From contig NZ_CP109462.1 in NCBI RefSeq assembly GCF_036227565.1, positions 1-64,000 on the forward strand: a stretch of 64,000 nt of DNA. Direction: 5' to 3'. This document shows positions 1 through 8,935 of this stretch, piece by piece; the first letter of the stretch is position 1; the number at the start of each line of letters is the position of its first letter. Both the position numbers and the translations under genes were made by a program. Source of the stretch: Streptomyces sp. NBC_01454 (GTDB lineage Bacteria; Actinomycetota; Actinomycetes; Streptomycetales; Streptomycetaceae). The notes under the pieces are model-generated. The model did not search any database. It saw nothing but the letters and a program-made list of their open reading frames with translations, and was not told the DNA's origin.

Positions 1-25
1 CCCGGTGTCGGCGTCTTGTGTACCC

Positions 26-272
26 GATTATGTCACGCCGTTGTGTACCGCGCAAGTTCTGTAACGGTAACTCGTCGTTACAGTCCCTCTCTCGTAGAGG
101 TCTAGACCTCTTGGTAATTCTAGCAATTGGAACAACGGGCTATCGGGGGTGGGCGTTGATTATGTACCTGGGTTTGCGAATGGCGTTACATTCTCACGCT
201 GTTGCCGGGGGGGATATGTTATGTACCGGCCTTCTCTGCCGTCTGAATTCTCATCCCGGAGCGTGGAGAATT
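26..272. repeat. Left block of short repeats and palindromes beyond the tpg-like gene
   Basis: This stretch is markedly less GC-rich than its surroundings and has no convincing gene. GATTATGT occurs at 26 and 158 (GATTATGTACC at 158-168), with a near copy GTTATGTACC at 218-227 and GGCGTTACA at 182-190. The same words recur in inverted orientation at 5924-5988, upstream of the large leftward gene. The block also holds CTGTAACG/CGTTACAG (59-66 and 76-83), a perfect 16-bp palindrome AGAGGTCTAGACCTCT (96-111) and AATTCTC/GAGAATT (246-252 and 266-272). A regulatory or replication role is inference. Confidence 0.55.
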
Positions 273-361
273 GCTAGGTCTGTCTTTCGTGCTTTCCGGT
301 GGTGAGGTCTTTCTGCAGTGCGAGGCAGAGCGTGAGGAGGGCGCCGGGGGTGGGGATTTGC

Positions 362-389
362 GGGCCGGCCGGTTGGAGGCGGCCGGCCC
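362..389 (-). terminator. Hairpin just after the tpg-like gene
   Basis: GGGCCGGCCG at 362-371 pairs perfectly with CGGCCGGCCC at 380-389 across an 8-nt loop, 7 bp beyond the stop codon of the leftward gene at 396-1016. There is no U-run, which is usual for actinobacterial hairpin terminators. Confidence 0.5.
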
Positions 390-395
390 GGCCGG

Positions 396-1016
396 TCAGG
401 CGCCGAGGCCGATGTGGGAGACGTAGGTGTAGGCGCCCCAGTCGGAGTCGAGCTCGCCGATGATGTCGTCCCAGATCTCTTCGAGCCCGGCGACGTCGCC
501 GGCGACGAAGGCGTCGACCGCGTCATCCCAGATGTAACGGACTTGGAAGCGGCGTACGCGCAGGTTGCTGCGGCGCCGCGGTGCCTCGACGACGTCCTGG
601 TTGATGGGGTGGATCTCCAGTTCGGTGCCGTGGCCGCCACGGTTGAGGTGCTGTTTCAGGGCGCCGGGGTTGTTGAGGATGTTGGTGGCGCGCAGGTTCC
701 AGTAGGCGGTGTCGATCGCTTCCTGGTTCTCGGGGCGGGGGTGTTGGGTGCCTCTGGTCCAGGCGCGGATGGTGGGGCGGGTGGCGGTGATGCCGGCTTC
801 GGCCATGGCCTGGGCGCCGCCGCCGGTGGTGGTGAGGTAGTTCATGCGGGCCATGAGGCCGCGGCGGGTGCTGGCGGGGGATCTGATGCCGCCGTGGATG
901 ATCATGCGTTCCAGGGCGTCTTCGAGGGCGCGGCCGAGGGCGTATTTGCCGTGGATGTTTCCGGGGTCGCGGTTGGCCCCGTATTTTCCGAAGTTCTTCC
1001 ATCCGTCGGTGGACAT
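396..1016 (-). CDS. Small HTH-type protein, candidate telomere terminal protein (Tpg-like)
   Basis: 206 residues. Residues 55-110 (LMARMNYLTTTGGGAQAMAE..., then TRPTIRAWTRGTQHPRPE) follow the pattern I remember from the N-terminal HTH of Streptomyces terminal proteins: a 'xMxYL' segment, a Gly/Ala helix, then T..R...G...P.PE and a conserved W. The acidic C-terminal half (YIWDDAVDAFVAGD...) fits the helical tail loosely. The start ATG (1016-1014) overlaps the TGA of the upstream gene by one base, so the two are translationally coupled, as tap and tpg are on Streptomyces linear replicons. Tpg proteins cap the 5' ends of linear DNA. The resemblance is weak, and the alternative is an unrelated plasmid HTH protein. 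Confidence 0.5.
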   Translation of the reverse strand: MSTDGWKNFGKYGANRDPGNIHGKYALGRALEDALERMIIHGGIRSPASTRRGLMARMNYLTTTGGGAQAMAEAGITATRPTIRAWTRGTQHPRPENQEAIDTAYWNLRATNILNNPGALKQHLNRGGHGTELEIHPINQDVVEAPRRRSNLRVRRFQVRYIWDDAVDAFVAGDVAGLEEIWDDIIGELDSDWGAYTYVSHIGLGA

Positions 1017-4000
1017 CAGGCGGTGGTCTTCCTCGGCAGGGTGTACTGGTTCTTGAGTTTCATTTCGGCGGGGCTGCGGCCTTCGGTGAATACGGTACGC
1101 CAGTCTCCGCCGGTGACGTGGAGTTCGTCCGTGCCGCGGACGCGGACGACGGTGAGGCCTTCTTTGTGGGCGCGGTGGGCTTTGTACCAGAGGTTGGCGA
1201 ATGCCTGGGAGCGGATGGTGTGCATCCACTCGGGTCGGCGGATTTCGAGGTTGGCGTTTGATTCGCCGAGGGTGGAGGTGAATTTCGAGTACATGGCTTT
1301 CACGTATTCGACGGCCACGGTTCCGTCGGCGTATCCGGCGGCTTCGCGTTCCAGGGCGGTGTGGCGGGCTTCGGTGAGGACGCGGCGGAATTTCTCCAGC
1401 AGGCCTTCGCTGGCGCCGCTGGTCCAGCTCTCGGCGATCACCGGCTGGTCGCACAGGTCGTAGCGGGCGCAGCGGATGAGGAGGCGGATGGTGGCGTCGG
1501 TGAGGACGACGGGGCCGGTCTCGCGGCGGTTGCCGATGGGGTCGGGGAGGTGGGGGTGGTGCCAGGTGGGGCGTTGGGTGAGGAGGTGGACGCCGGAGAG
1601 TTTGGGGTCGAAGCCGCCGTGGGGGTTGTGCCTGAGGGCGCCGATGGGCAGGTGTGTCTTGAAGGCGGCCATGAAGGAGGCGTTGGTGTCGAGGGCGTCG
1701 ACGGTGACGGGGTCCAGGGCGCCGGTGTTGAGTTGGTCGGTGAGGTGGGTGTTGGTCCAGTTGTGGCGTCCTTCCCAGATTTCGTCTGAGCCGTCCTTGG
1801 TCTTTTTGCGGAGGATTTCGAGGAGTTCCGGATAGACGGTGTGGTCGTAATTCGAGCCGACGCGGGTTTCTTTGAATAGGGCCATGGCGTCGGGCACGGC
1901 CTTTTTCACCAGGGCGGCGGTGGCGGCTTCGACGTCGCCGCCGTGCTCCTGGAGGGCCTGGTCGACCGCGCGGGTGATCTGGCCGGTGTAGTGGGAGTAG
2001 TCGCGGCCGGCGTAGGTGCCGCTGCTGGCGGTGGTGCGTGGCGGCTGGGTGTGGTGCGGCGTCGGGTCGGTGGTGGTGGCTCCAGGGTCTGGAGTGGGCT
2101 CTGGCGCGGGTGTGTGCGGATTGCTGGTCGGCTCGCTGGTTGCGACGGGTGTGGAGCGGCCGGGGACGGCTACGGGCGGCCAGGCGGAGGCTCCGGGCGC
2201 GGCGGGGGCCTGGGGGGTGGGCTCGGGGGCGGTCTGCTCGGGGGGTTCGGGGGCGTGGGCGTAGGGGTCGAAGTCGGTGGGGTCGGTGAGGCGGGCGTGG
2301 GCGCGGTCGGCGTGGAGGGTGAGGGTGGTCTGGAGGCCGAGGTCGCGTTCGGTGATGGCGAGTTGGACGCGGTGGTGGGGGTGGTCGGGGTCGGGGGTGA
2401 GGTGCAGGACGGTGTCGAGGCCGAGGGTGTTGATCAGGTCGGGGTGGTCGGTGTCGAGGGCGGCGAGGACCGGGAGGTGGTGGGTGCGGGCGAGGTGGGC
2501 GAGGGTCTGGGCGGCGTCGCGGAGGCGGGGGCCGGACAGGGGCAGGTGGGGGTCGTCGGCGGCCTGGAGGCGGTCGACGACGAGGAGGGCCGTGCCGGTG
2601 AGGTCGGTGAGGGTCTCGGCGATGGCAGCTGCGGTGAGGTCGGTGCCGTCGTCGATGTAGAGGGGAGCTGTGGCCAGGTCGTGGTGGAGGGCGGCGACGT
2701 CGGCCTGTTCGGTGTCGGTGAGCTGGCCGGCGCGCAGGCGGCGGTAGTCGACGGGGAGGTGGGCGGCGACGATGCGGGCGGCGATGTCGGCGCGGGTGAG
2801 GCCGGAGGCGGCGTAGAGGACGGGCTGGTGGTGGTCGAGGGCGGTGGTGCGGGCTGCGGTGGTGGCGAGGAGGCTGCCGCCGGTGCCGGGGGCTGCGGCG
2901 ACGAGGTAGAAGCGGCCGGGCTGGAGGCCGCCGAGGGCGTGGTCGAGGCTGGGGATGCCGGTGGACAGGCCGCGCGGGGACGTGACTGTGTCGGTGGTGG
3001 GTTCGGTGTCCGGGGTGGTGGGGGCCAGGACGGTGGTGAAGGCCTCGCCGAGGGGGGCGAGGCGGCGTGAGGCGCGTGGCGCGGCCGGGACGCCGGTGTG
3101 GGCGGGGGCGGTGTCGGTGGGCGCGTGGTGCAGGGCGGCGGCCGCGGGGGTGTCATCGGTGGTGTCGGGCGCGGTCTTCGGGTCGGTGGCCGGGGGGACG
3201 GGGGCCGGGTGGGGGTGCTGTTCGGCCGGGGTCGGGTCGTTCGGTTCGGCCGGCGCCGGGGCGGCGTCGGCCGCGGTCGTACGGGCGGGCTGGGGCGACG
3301 GTGCTGGTTCGGCGCCGGTCGGGGCGGGACCGGTGGGCTCCGCGACGGGCGTGGGCCCGGTGGGCGGGACGGCAGCGGTGGCCGGGGGCGCCGCGGTGGT
3401 GGGTGCGGGGGTCGTCGGCGGGTGGGGGGTGCCGGTGGGGGTGGCCGGGAGCAGCACGGCGACGGGGGTGGTGTGGCGGCGCAGGACCTGGGGGTGGCCC
3501 TGGGCGGCTTCGTGGATGAGGTCGCCGAGCTTCTTGCGGGCGTCGGCGATCCCGTGGGCGGGCGCTTGCTCGAGGTCCCAGCCGAGTGCGGTGGCGGCGT
3601 CGGGGGTGGTCAGGAGGGCGTGGTCGGTGTCTTCGCGGGTGAGGGGGGTGGGGGTGCCGTCGGCGGCGGCGCGGATCAGGTCGGGCAGCGCGGCGCGGGC
3701 CTGGTGGAGCGTGGCGGGGGTCTTGCCCGGGACGGCCTTGGTCTTGCCGGGCGGCGGGGCCGGTTCGGTTGTGGTGGTCGCAGGCTGGTCGGAGTCGGCG
3801 GCGGGGGCCAGCGTGGCGGGGGCCGGCGGCTCCGCGGCGCCGTGGGAGGGCGGGACGGCGGGCCGGCTGGGGGCCGGGGCGGTGTCGGCGGCCCGGGGGG
3901 CGGGTTGTTCTTGTGGCGCTGTGAGTGCGTCGGTGGCGGGGAGCGGTCCGGCGGCCCTGTCTGGGGCGGAGGGTGTGGTCGGGGTGGGGGGCGCGGTGGC

Positions 4001-5821
4001 AGGTTCCGGGCCGGCTGCGGACGGTGCGGCGGTCGCCCCGGGCTCGGGAGCGGGCGGCACGAGGGCGGCGGCCGGGGTGGAGATGGGGGCGTCTTCGCCG
4101 GCCGGGTCCAGGTGGTGGTGCAGGAGCACGCACGAGCTCAAGGACGCCAGGGCACGACGCTGAAGGACGTCGTCGAGGCGGTCGTCGCCGCCCAGGACCA
4201 GCGGGAAGTTGTCGGCCGACCACAGGTCGTACAGCATGCGCAGGGCCGCGGTGGGCAGTTCGTGGGCCTTTGGCACGATGACCAGCCGGGAGGCGCGGCG
4301 CAGTTCGGCGGCGATCAGGTCCTCGGTGGCCCACAGCGTGCCGGGCTGTGGCACGCGCTGGTCGAGGCCGAGCTGTACGAACAGGTCGCGTACCAGGGAG
4401 GTACGGTCCTTGCCGCCCGTGTGCACGGCTGGAAGGTTCGGGAGGCTGGGAGTGCGGGTGAGGGCGGTGTGCACGGTGGTGGCGTCGGGGCCGGTGACGG
4501 TCAGGATGGCGCGGGCCTGGGCGATCTCCCGTACGTGGTCGGCCAGTTCTTCGCCGTGGGCGGTGCTGGCAGGTTCTGGGGCGGTCCGCGGGTCGCCGGT
4601 GACCGCGGGGTCGGCGGCCGCGTCGTCGGCGGGCGCGGCAAGGGCTGCGGGGTCGGCGGGCGGGGAGGTGTCGGGCGGTGCCGGGGTGGTGGCGGGCTCG
4701 GCGGGGCGGGGGTCCTGCTGCTCGGCCGGAGTTGTACCGCTCGGCGCGGGGGTGTCCGGGGAGGTCGGCGCTACGTGGTGCCGGAGGGTCACGCGGGAGT
4801 TCAGGCTCGCCATGTCCGAACGCGACAGGAGAGTGGTGAGGTTGGTGTCGCCGATCAGGACCAGCGCGAAGTTCTCGCGCGCCCACAGGCTGTAGAGCAG
4901 TTGGAGGGCGGAGGCGCGCAGGCCGGGGGCGGTGGTGGCGATGATGAGGCGGGGGGCTCGCTTGAGTTCGGCGACGATCAGGTCTTCGGTGTCCCCCAGG
5001 GCGTGGGGTCGTCGCTGTCGGCGGCCGAGGCCCAGCTGCGTGTAGAGAGCGCGGACCATGGAGGCGCGGTCGTCGCCGGCCACGGACACGGCCGGCTGGC
5101 CTGCGGGCAGGTGCTGGGCGAGGGCGGTGTGGGCGACGTCCGGGTGGGGGCTGTTGAGGACCAGGACGGTGCGGCGTTCGGTGATCTCGTGCAGGGCGCC
5201 GGCCAGCTCGTCGCCGGCCAGTTCGGCGGCGGCCGGCTCGTCGGCGGCCGGAAGGGGGTTGGGTGCCTCCTCGACGGCGCCGCCCTCGGGCCCGGCGGCC
5301 GAGACCGTGTCGGGAGCGGCAGCGGGATCGGGGAGGAAGCCGTCGGCGGACTCCGGCGCGGCGGGCGGCTCGGCCGGGACGGCTGCGGGAGCAGCCGGGG
5401 TGGAGGCGGGGGCCGGGGCTGTGGGGGGCTGCTCGGCGGGGGCCTTCCCGCTCGCTTTGGCCGGCGCGGCCAGGGCGGGGCGCAGGTAGTCGTCGACGAC
5501 CTGCTGCAGCAGCGCGTAGGCCCGCCCGGCGCGGTCGCTGGTGGGACCGCCGAACGCGGAACGGGGGGCAATGAGCAGCACGTGCCAGTGAGCGCCGGTC
5601 GTGCGCATATTCGCGGCGGCACTCAGCGCCAGGCGCAGCGGGCGGCCGGACTTCTCCGCCAGCCCCCCGCGCGCCGGGTTCACCAGACCATGAGCGGGCA
5701 CGGACAGGTTCTGACGCAGCGCGAGCGGCACACTCCCCCACACCGGGTCGTCGGCGGGCGGCAGCAGCAGGCCCGTAGCTGCCCCGGTGTTGGCGGCGGA
5801 GACGGAACGCGAGGAGGACAC
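1016..5821 (-). CDS. Giant multidomain protein, possible telomere-associated partner (Tap/Tac-like by position)
   Basis: About 1,600 residues. In order: two tandem AAA-like segments (nt about 5170-4780 and 4560-4110) resembling the second half of TniB/ExeA-type ATPases (LLYSLW...FALVLIGDTNL and LYDLW...FPLVLGGDDRL) but without a P-loop; two Phd/YefM antitoxin-like segments (about 3720-3440, e.g. ARKKLGDLIHEAAQGHP); a DnaB/RecA-like domain (about 2990-2250) whose Walker A reads APGTGGS, lacking the Lys, with LLVVDRLQ as Walker B; and a unique C-terminal 330 residues. Pro/Ala linkers separate the parts. GTG at 5821 is preceded by GGAG; the frame is open further upstream and a CxxCG motif near 5910 could belong to a longer form. 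It does not resemble canonical Tap in sequence; the proposed role rests on its coupling to the gene downstream. Confidence 0.55.
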   Translation of the reverse strand: MSSSRSVSAANTGAATGLLLPPADDPVWGSVPLALRQNLSVPAHGLVNPARGGLAEKSGRPLRLALSAAANMRTTGAHWHVLLIAPRSAFGGPTSDRAGRAYALLQQVVDDYLRPALAAPAKASGKAPAEQPPTAPAPASTPAAPAAVPAEPPAAPESADGFLPDPAAAPDTVSAAGPEGGAVEEAPNPLPAADEPAAAELAGDELAGALHEITERRTVLVLNSPHPDVAHTALAQHLPAGQPAVSVAGDDRASMVRALYTQLGLGRRQRRPHALGDTEDLIVAELKRAPRLIIATTAPGLRASALQLLYSLWARENFALVLIGDTNLTTLLSRSDMASLNSRVTLRHHVAPTSPDTPAPSGTTPAEQQDPRPAEPATTPAPPDTSPPADPAALAAPADDAAADPAVTGDPRTAPEPASTAHGEELADHVREIAQARAILTVTGPDATTVHTALTRTPSLPNLPAVHTGGKDRTSLVRDLFVQLGLDQRVPQPGTLWATEDLIAAELRRASRLVIVPKAHELPTAALRMLYDLWSADNFPLVLGGDDRLDDVLQRRALASLSSCVLLHHHLDPAGEDAPISTPAAALVPPAPEPGATAAPSAAGPEPATAPPTPTTPSAPDRAAGPLPATDALTAPQEQPAPRAADTAPAPSRPAVPPSHGAAEPPAPATLAPAADSDQPATTTTEPAPPPGKTKAVPGKTPATLHQARAALPDLIRAAADGTPTPLTREDTDHALLTTPDAATALGWDLEQAPAHGIADARKKLGDLIHEAAQGHPQVLRRHTTPVAVLLPATPTGTPHPPTTPAPTTAAPPATAAVPPTGPTPVAEPTGPAPTGAEPAPSPQPARTTAADAAPAPAEPNDPTPAEQHPHPAPVPPATDPKTAPDTTDDTPAAAALHHAPTDTAPAHTGVPAAPRASRRLAPLGEAFTTVLAPTTPDTEPTTDTVTSPRGLSTGIPSLDHALGGLQPGRFYLVAAAPGTGGSLLATTAARTTALDHHQPVLYAASGLTRADIAARIVAAHLPVDYRRLRAGQLTDTEQADVAALHHDLATAPLYIDDGTDLTAAAIAETLTDLTGTALLVVDRLQAADDPHLPLSGPRLRDAAQTLAHLARTHHLPVLAALDTDHPDLINTLGLDTVLHLTPDPDHPHHRVQLAITERDLGLQTTLTLHADRAHARLTDPTDFDPYAHAPEPPEQTAPEPTPQAPAAPGASAWPPVAVPGRSTPVATSEPTSNPHTPAPEPTPDPGATTTDPTPHHTQPPRTTASSGTYAGRDYSHYTGQITRAVDQALQEHGGDVEAATAALVKKAVPDAMALFKETRVGSNYDHTVYPELLEILRKKTKDGSDEIWEGRHNWTNTHLTDQLNTGALDPVTVDALDTNASFMAAFKTHLPIGALRHNPHGGFDPKLSGVHLLTQRPTWHHPHLPDPIGNRRETGPVVLTDATIRLLIRCARYDLCDQPVIAESWTSGASEGLLEKFRRVLTEARHTALEREAAGYADGTVAVEYVKAMYSKFTSTLGESNANLEIRRPEWMHTIRSQAFANLWYKAHRAHKEGLTVVRVRGTDELHVTGGDWRTVFTEGRSPAEMKLKNQYTLPRKTTA

Positions 5822-5923
5822 GGGCAACTCCAGCAGAAGCAGGACGGGGTGGGCCGCGTCGCGGGCGGCGGCCGGGGCCGGCGGAGGACAGGCGCGCAGC
5901 GGTCGGCCACACGCCGCACAAGG

Positions 5924-5988
5924 GGTGTAACGCCTTGAGGACGAGTCTAGCCCTCCGGTACATAATCGGGGCCGGTTTGTGTAACGCG
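5924..5988 (-). promoter_or_regulatory. Repeat-containing upstream region of the large leftward gene
   Basis: Read on the minus strand this contains CGCGTTACA (5988-5980), GATTATGTACC (5967-5957), a -10-like TAGACT (5949-5944) and GGCGTTACA (5932-5924). GATTATGTACC and GGCGTTACA are exact copies of words at 158-168 and 182-190, beyond the other end of the operon. A shared binding site that autoregulates the tap/tpg-like pair is a reasonable inference. Confidence 0.5.
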
Positions 5989-6566
5989 TGAGGGTGGATG
6001 AGGTGGTCGGCACAGTGACGCCGACTGCGAGACGGCCGGGCACGGGCGGAGGGTGAGTCGGAGCTCGTGCCGGGGGTCGGCGGGCCGGGGCTGTGGAGCG
6101 GAGCGGGGCGTGGGTGGGCGCAGCTGCGGCGACGGGCAACGGGCGCGGCGCGGCGGGCGGGAGCGGCGGGCGGGCGGGCGGGCGGGCGGGCGGGAGCAGT
6201 ACAGCCGCTGCGGGTCGGGGCGGTAGGGGGTGGGCGCGGTGCACGAGAACGTGGTCCCTGCCTGAACGTGCCCCGGGTGGGGCCGGGTTCACCGGGTCCG
6301 GACGCCAGCGCGGTCGAGCCGGGCGGACACGTTCACCGGGCTGCGGATGCCCGACCGCAGGAGCGGCATCATGCCGGGGCGGCTCGGTGTCCGCGTTCCG
6401 GTGGCGGCCGGCGGGAGCGGGGCCGACGCGACGGCACGGCGAGGCGCGCGCATGCGAGCGGGCGCCGGAACTCGCGGGCGGGCACCTGAGTTCGTACCTG
6501 CCGAGGAACAGGGGCGGGCCGAAGCGGGCGCCGGGCGGTACTGCGGCACAGGGCGGGGTGGTGGGA

Positions 6567-6593
6567 GTTGTTCACCGACGTTCGCCGAACAAC
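6567..6593. repeat. Quasi-palindrome with GTTGTTC/GAACAAC arms
   Basis: GTTGTTC (6567-6573) and GAACAAC (6587-6593) form 7-bp inverted arms, and the 13 bp between (ACCGACGTTCGCC) is itself nearly symmetrical. The same GTTC/GAAC words recur in the phased repeats at 7325-7370, so both may be sites for one DNA-binding protein. Confidence 0.5.
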
Positions 6594-7117
6594 TTCGTAC
6601 AGCCGCGAGCACCCGACACGGCAGAGCCCGAGCCCCCAGGCCGACAGCGCGGCGGCCGGCGGTGCACGGCGCCGGCTTGGCGACGGGGCGGCCACGACGA
6701 CACAGGGCGGGGCCGGCCCTGCGCGCGACGCCGGGCGGCGCACCGGGCCGGGCCGGGCGGGGACGGGCAGCGGTACACCCGTACGGCTCCGTGACCGTGT
6801 CCGCGGTTGGTCGTTGAACCGATGGGGTTATCTGTGGCCTGCTCCGCCCGGCTACCGGCTGGGGCGAGGTGTCGGTGACCCGGCACCGGAGGCCGTCGTC
6901 TCGGCGTGTTCCCGCGCGCGGGCCTGCTGGGCCGGTGGAACCCAGCGGCCGGGCGAGAGCGGGAACGGACGACGCGCGGCACGGCGGCAGCGCGGCAGGG
7001 GGCCAGTGACCTCGGTACCGACCGCAGGACGCCCGGCGCGGCACCGACCGGAGACGGCCGGCGGGGAGCCCGGCGGCGACGGCCGGCGGGCTGAGAGCTC
7101 GACGGCCCGGCGGGACC

Positions 7118-7145
7118 GGACAACGGACAACGGACAACGGACAAC
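7118..7145. repeat. Four tandem GGACAAC units
   Basis: GGACAAC is repeated four times head to tail with a 7-bp period (starts 7118, 7125, 7132, 7139). It could be iteron-like or simple replication slippage; the surrounding region has no gene. Confidence 0.6.
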
Positions 7146-7324
7146 GGGCCGGGGCGCGGGCGGCCGGCGGACGGGCGGGAGCGGGTGCCGCGACGAGCCG
7201 GACGACGGACGGCGCGGCGGAGCCGCGGGTGGGAACGGCCGGGAGCCCGGCAGGCCGACGACGGGCGGCACGGCAGGGTGCGGCGGCGGCCGGCGCGGGG
7301 CCCGGCGGCAAGCACGGACGGGAC

Positions 7325-7370
7325 TGTTCACCGATGTTCACCGAACAACCCCGAACAACGCCGAACAACC
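7325..7370. repeat. Phased 10-bp iteron-like repeats
   Basis: Two direct copies of TGTTCACCGA start at 7325 and 7335, followed by three copies of CCGAACAAC(C/G) starting at 7341, 7351 and 7361. Both families have an exact 10-bp period, about one helical turn, and are inverted relative to each other through TGTTC/GAACA. Helically phased sites of this kind are typical of iterons or cooperative operators. Confidence 0.6.
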
Positions 7371-8203
7371 CACCACCCGGCAGCCCGGCACCGCCCACCC
7401 GGCAGCGGGCGCACGCGGCCGGCACGGCGACCGCAGGACGGCGGCGGGACGGCGGGGGCACGGCGGCGGCGCGGGAGCGCAGCGGGCCGGGAGCCCGGCG
7501 GCACGGCGACGGCGGGCGGGCGGACAGCGCGGCCGGGGCGGACGCGGAGGCGCGCGGCGCTGGGGCGGCAGGTTGGCGGGCGGCGCGGACGGCCGGCCGG
7601 AACGGCAGCGGGACGGCGGGCGGCAGGGAACGGGCGGCTTCCGCGGATGCCGTACGGGCGGACGAGAACGGGGCCGCGGCGGGCCGGGATCACGGCGTCA
7701 CGGGAGCACGGCGGCGGGGGAACGGGCGGCGCGGGCGCGGCAGGGACGGGAAGGCAACGGCAGCCGGGGCGCGGGGCGGCGCTGGGGCGGCCGCAGGGAC
7801 GGAGGGCGGGCGGCCGGCCGGCCCAGGCCGCGGATGCGGTCGCCGGGCGCGAAGGCCGAGAGGCTGATGCCGGGCCCGGCCAGGCCCGGGGCCGGCGCCA
7901 CCCACCGCACCGCCGGCCTCCACCGCAGGACGCCCGGCGCGGCCGGCTGCGCGACGGGCAACGGACCGGGGCGCGGGGACGGGGACGGGCGGCCGGACGC
8001 AGCCGTGGGCCGCAGGCCGCGCAGGCGCGCCGGGCGGCAGGGAACGGGCGCGGGACGCGCGGGACGGCGGGCGGGCGGACGAGAACGGGGCCGCGGCGGC
8101 CCGGGAGCACGGCGCCACGGGAGCACGGCGGCGGCGCGGGGAGCGGACGCAGCGGCGGACGGCGGCGGCACCTCGACTCCTTCTGTGCGTGCCAGGATTG
8201 ACC

Positions 8204-8935
8204 ATGGCCATGGGGTACGCACAACGACGCGAGTTGCTCAAGAAGCGCTACGGCACCGGCTCCGCTGGTCTGGATCCGGTCCGGGTCCTGTCTGCCGTGG
8301 CGGCCGCAGCCAACGGGCACTTCACCCTGCCGGAGCAAGCACGGCCGATTGTCCCTACAGAGGACCTTCTCGCGGCGCTGAGTCAAGTACCCGAGGCGCG
8401 CTCGCGACTCGATCAGGTGGAGTTGGACCTCATCCGGGCAGCCCGTTCCGGCACCGTCTCCTGGCAGTCCATCGCCGACGCCCTGGGGCTGAAGTCCCGG
8501 CAGTCAGCGGAAGCGAAGGCGCTGCGGCTCGAGCGCGCCACCGCGCCGACGGGAGGAGACCGTGATGTTGCCGCCCAACGGGCACACCGAGCCCGGCAGC
8601 GGGCCACCACTGCCTGGTGCCGGAAGCACGAGGAACGCATCAGGGGCATCGCGGAGCACTTGGTCTCAACCGCCGGTGCTTGGCCCCAACTCACCGACGA
8701 CACGCTGGCAGCCCTGTCGGTCCAGTCACTGACCGCCGCGCTGGAGGCCGGGGGCGACGGTGCGCAACTCGTCGGATACATGGCGCCGTTGGAGTGGCGC
8801 CTGTCCTACGAGGCCTCCACGCCGGCCGCCCAGGGGCGGCTGGCCGCCGCGGCCGAGCAGGCCCGCACGGACATGCTCCAGCTCCTGGCCGATCTCGGCA
8901 GCATCTCCTACGACACCTCTCCTCGCGACCTGTGA
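8204..8935 (+). CDS. HTH-domain protein of unknown role
   Basis: 243 residues from ATG 8204; an ATG six bases on is equally possible and no strong ribosome binding site is visible. Residues about 70-105 (LIRAARSGTVSWQSIADALG, followed by SRQSAEAKALRLERA) look like a helix-turn-helix of the sigma-region-4 or replication-associated type. The C-terminal half is helical and Ala/Leu-rich. It is the first gene after the 2.2-kb repeat-rich region, so it could bind those repeats; that is a guess from position. Confidence 0.55.
   Translation: MAMGYAQRRELLKKRYGTGSAGLDPVRVLSAVAAAANGHFTLPEQARPIVPTEDLLAALSQVPEARSRLDQVELDLIRAARSGTVSWQSIADALGLKSRQSAEAKALRLERATAPTGGDRDVAAQRAHRARQRATTAWCRKHEERIRGIAEHLVSTAGAWPQLTDDTLAALSVQSLTAALEAGGDGAQLVGYMAPLEWRLSYEASTPAAQGRLAAAAEQARTDMLQLLADLGSISYDTSPRDL

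Larger units (their letters stand above)
5989..8203. other. 2.2-kb gene-free, repeat-rich region; candidate origin/maintenance locus
   Basis: All reading frames here give Arg/Gly/Ala/Pro-rich, low-complexity translations, so I call no gene. The plus strand is strongly G-biased. Contents: about seven CGGG units near 6166-6194; a quasi-palindrome with GTTGTTC/GAACAAC arms at 6567-6593; four 7-bp GGACAAC units at 7118-7145; phased 10-bp repeats at 7325-7370; and an imperfect duplication of about 60 bp (about 7657-7716 and 8073-8132). Lying next to the tap/tpg-like operon, it is a plausible replication origin of a linear replicon; that is inference. Confidence 0.45.

Noticed and set aside
3098..5963. 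Very long open frames of over 900 codons on both strands opposite or out of phase with the giant leftward gene
   Set aside because: Their translations are Gly/Arg/Pro runs without domain patterns; they are by-products of extreme GC content over the real gene.
7118..7370. Possible CRISPR array
   Set aside because: Repeat units are only 7-10 bp with no unique spacers, and no cas genes are present in the window.
6093..8565. Long Arg/Gly/Ala-rich open frames in the gene-free region, one of 665 codons on the plus strand
   Set aside because: No domains, low complexity in every frame, and no ribosome binding site. The tail of the longest frame overlaps the HTH gene at 8204 out of phase.
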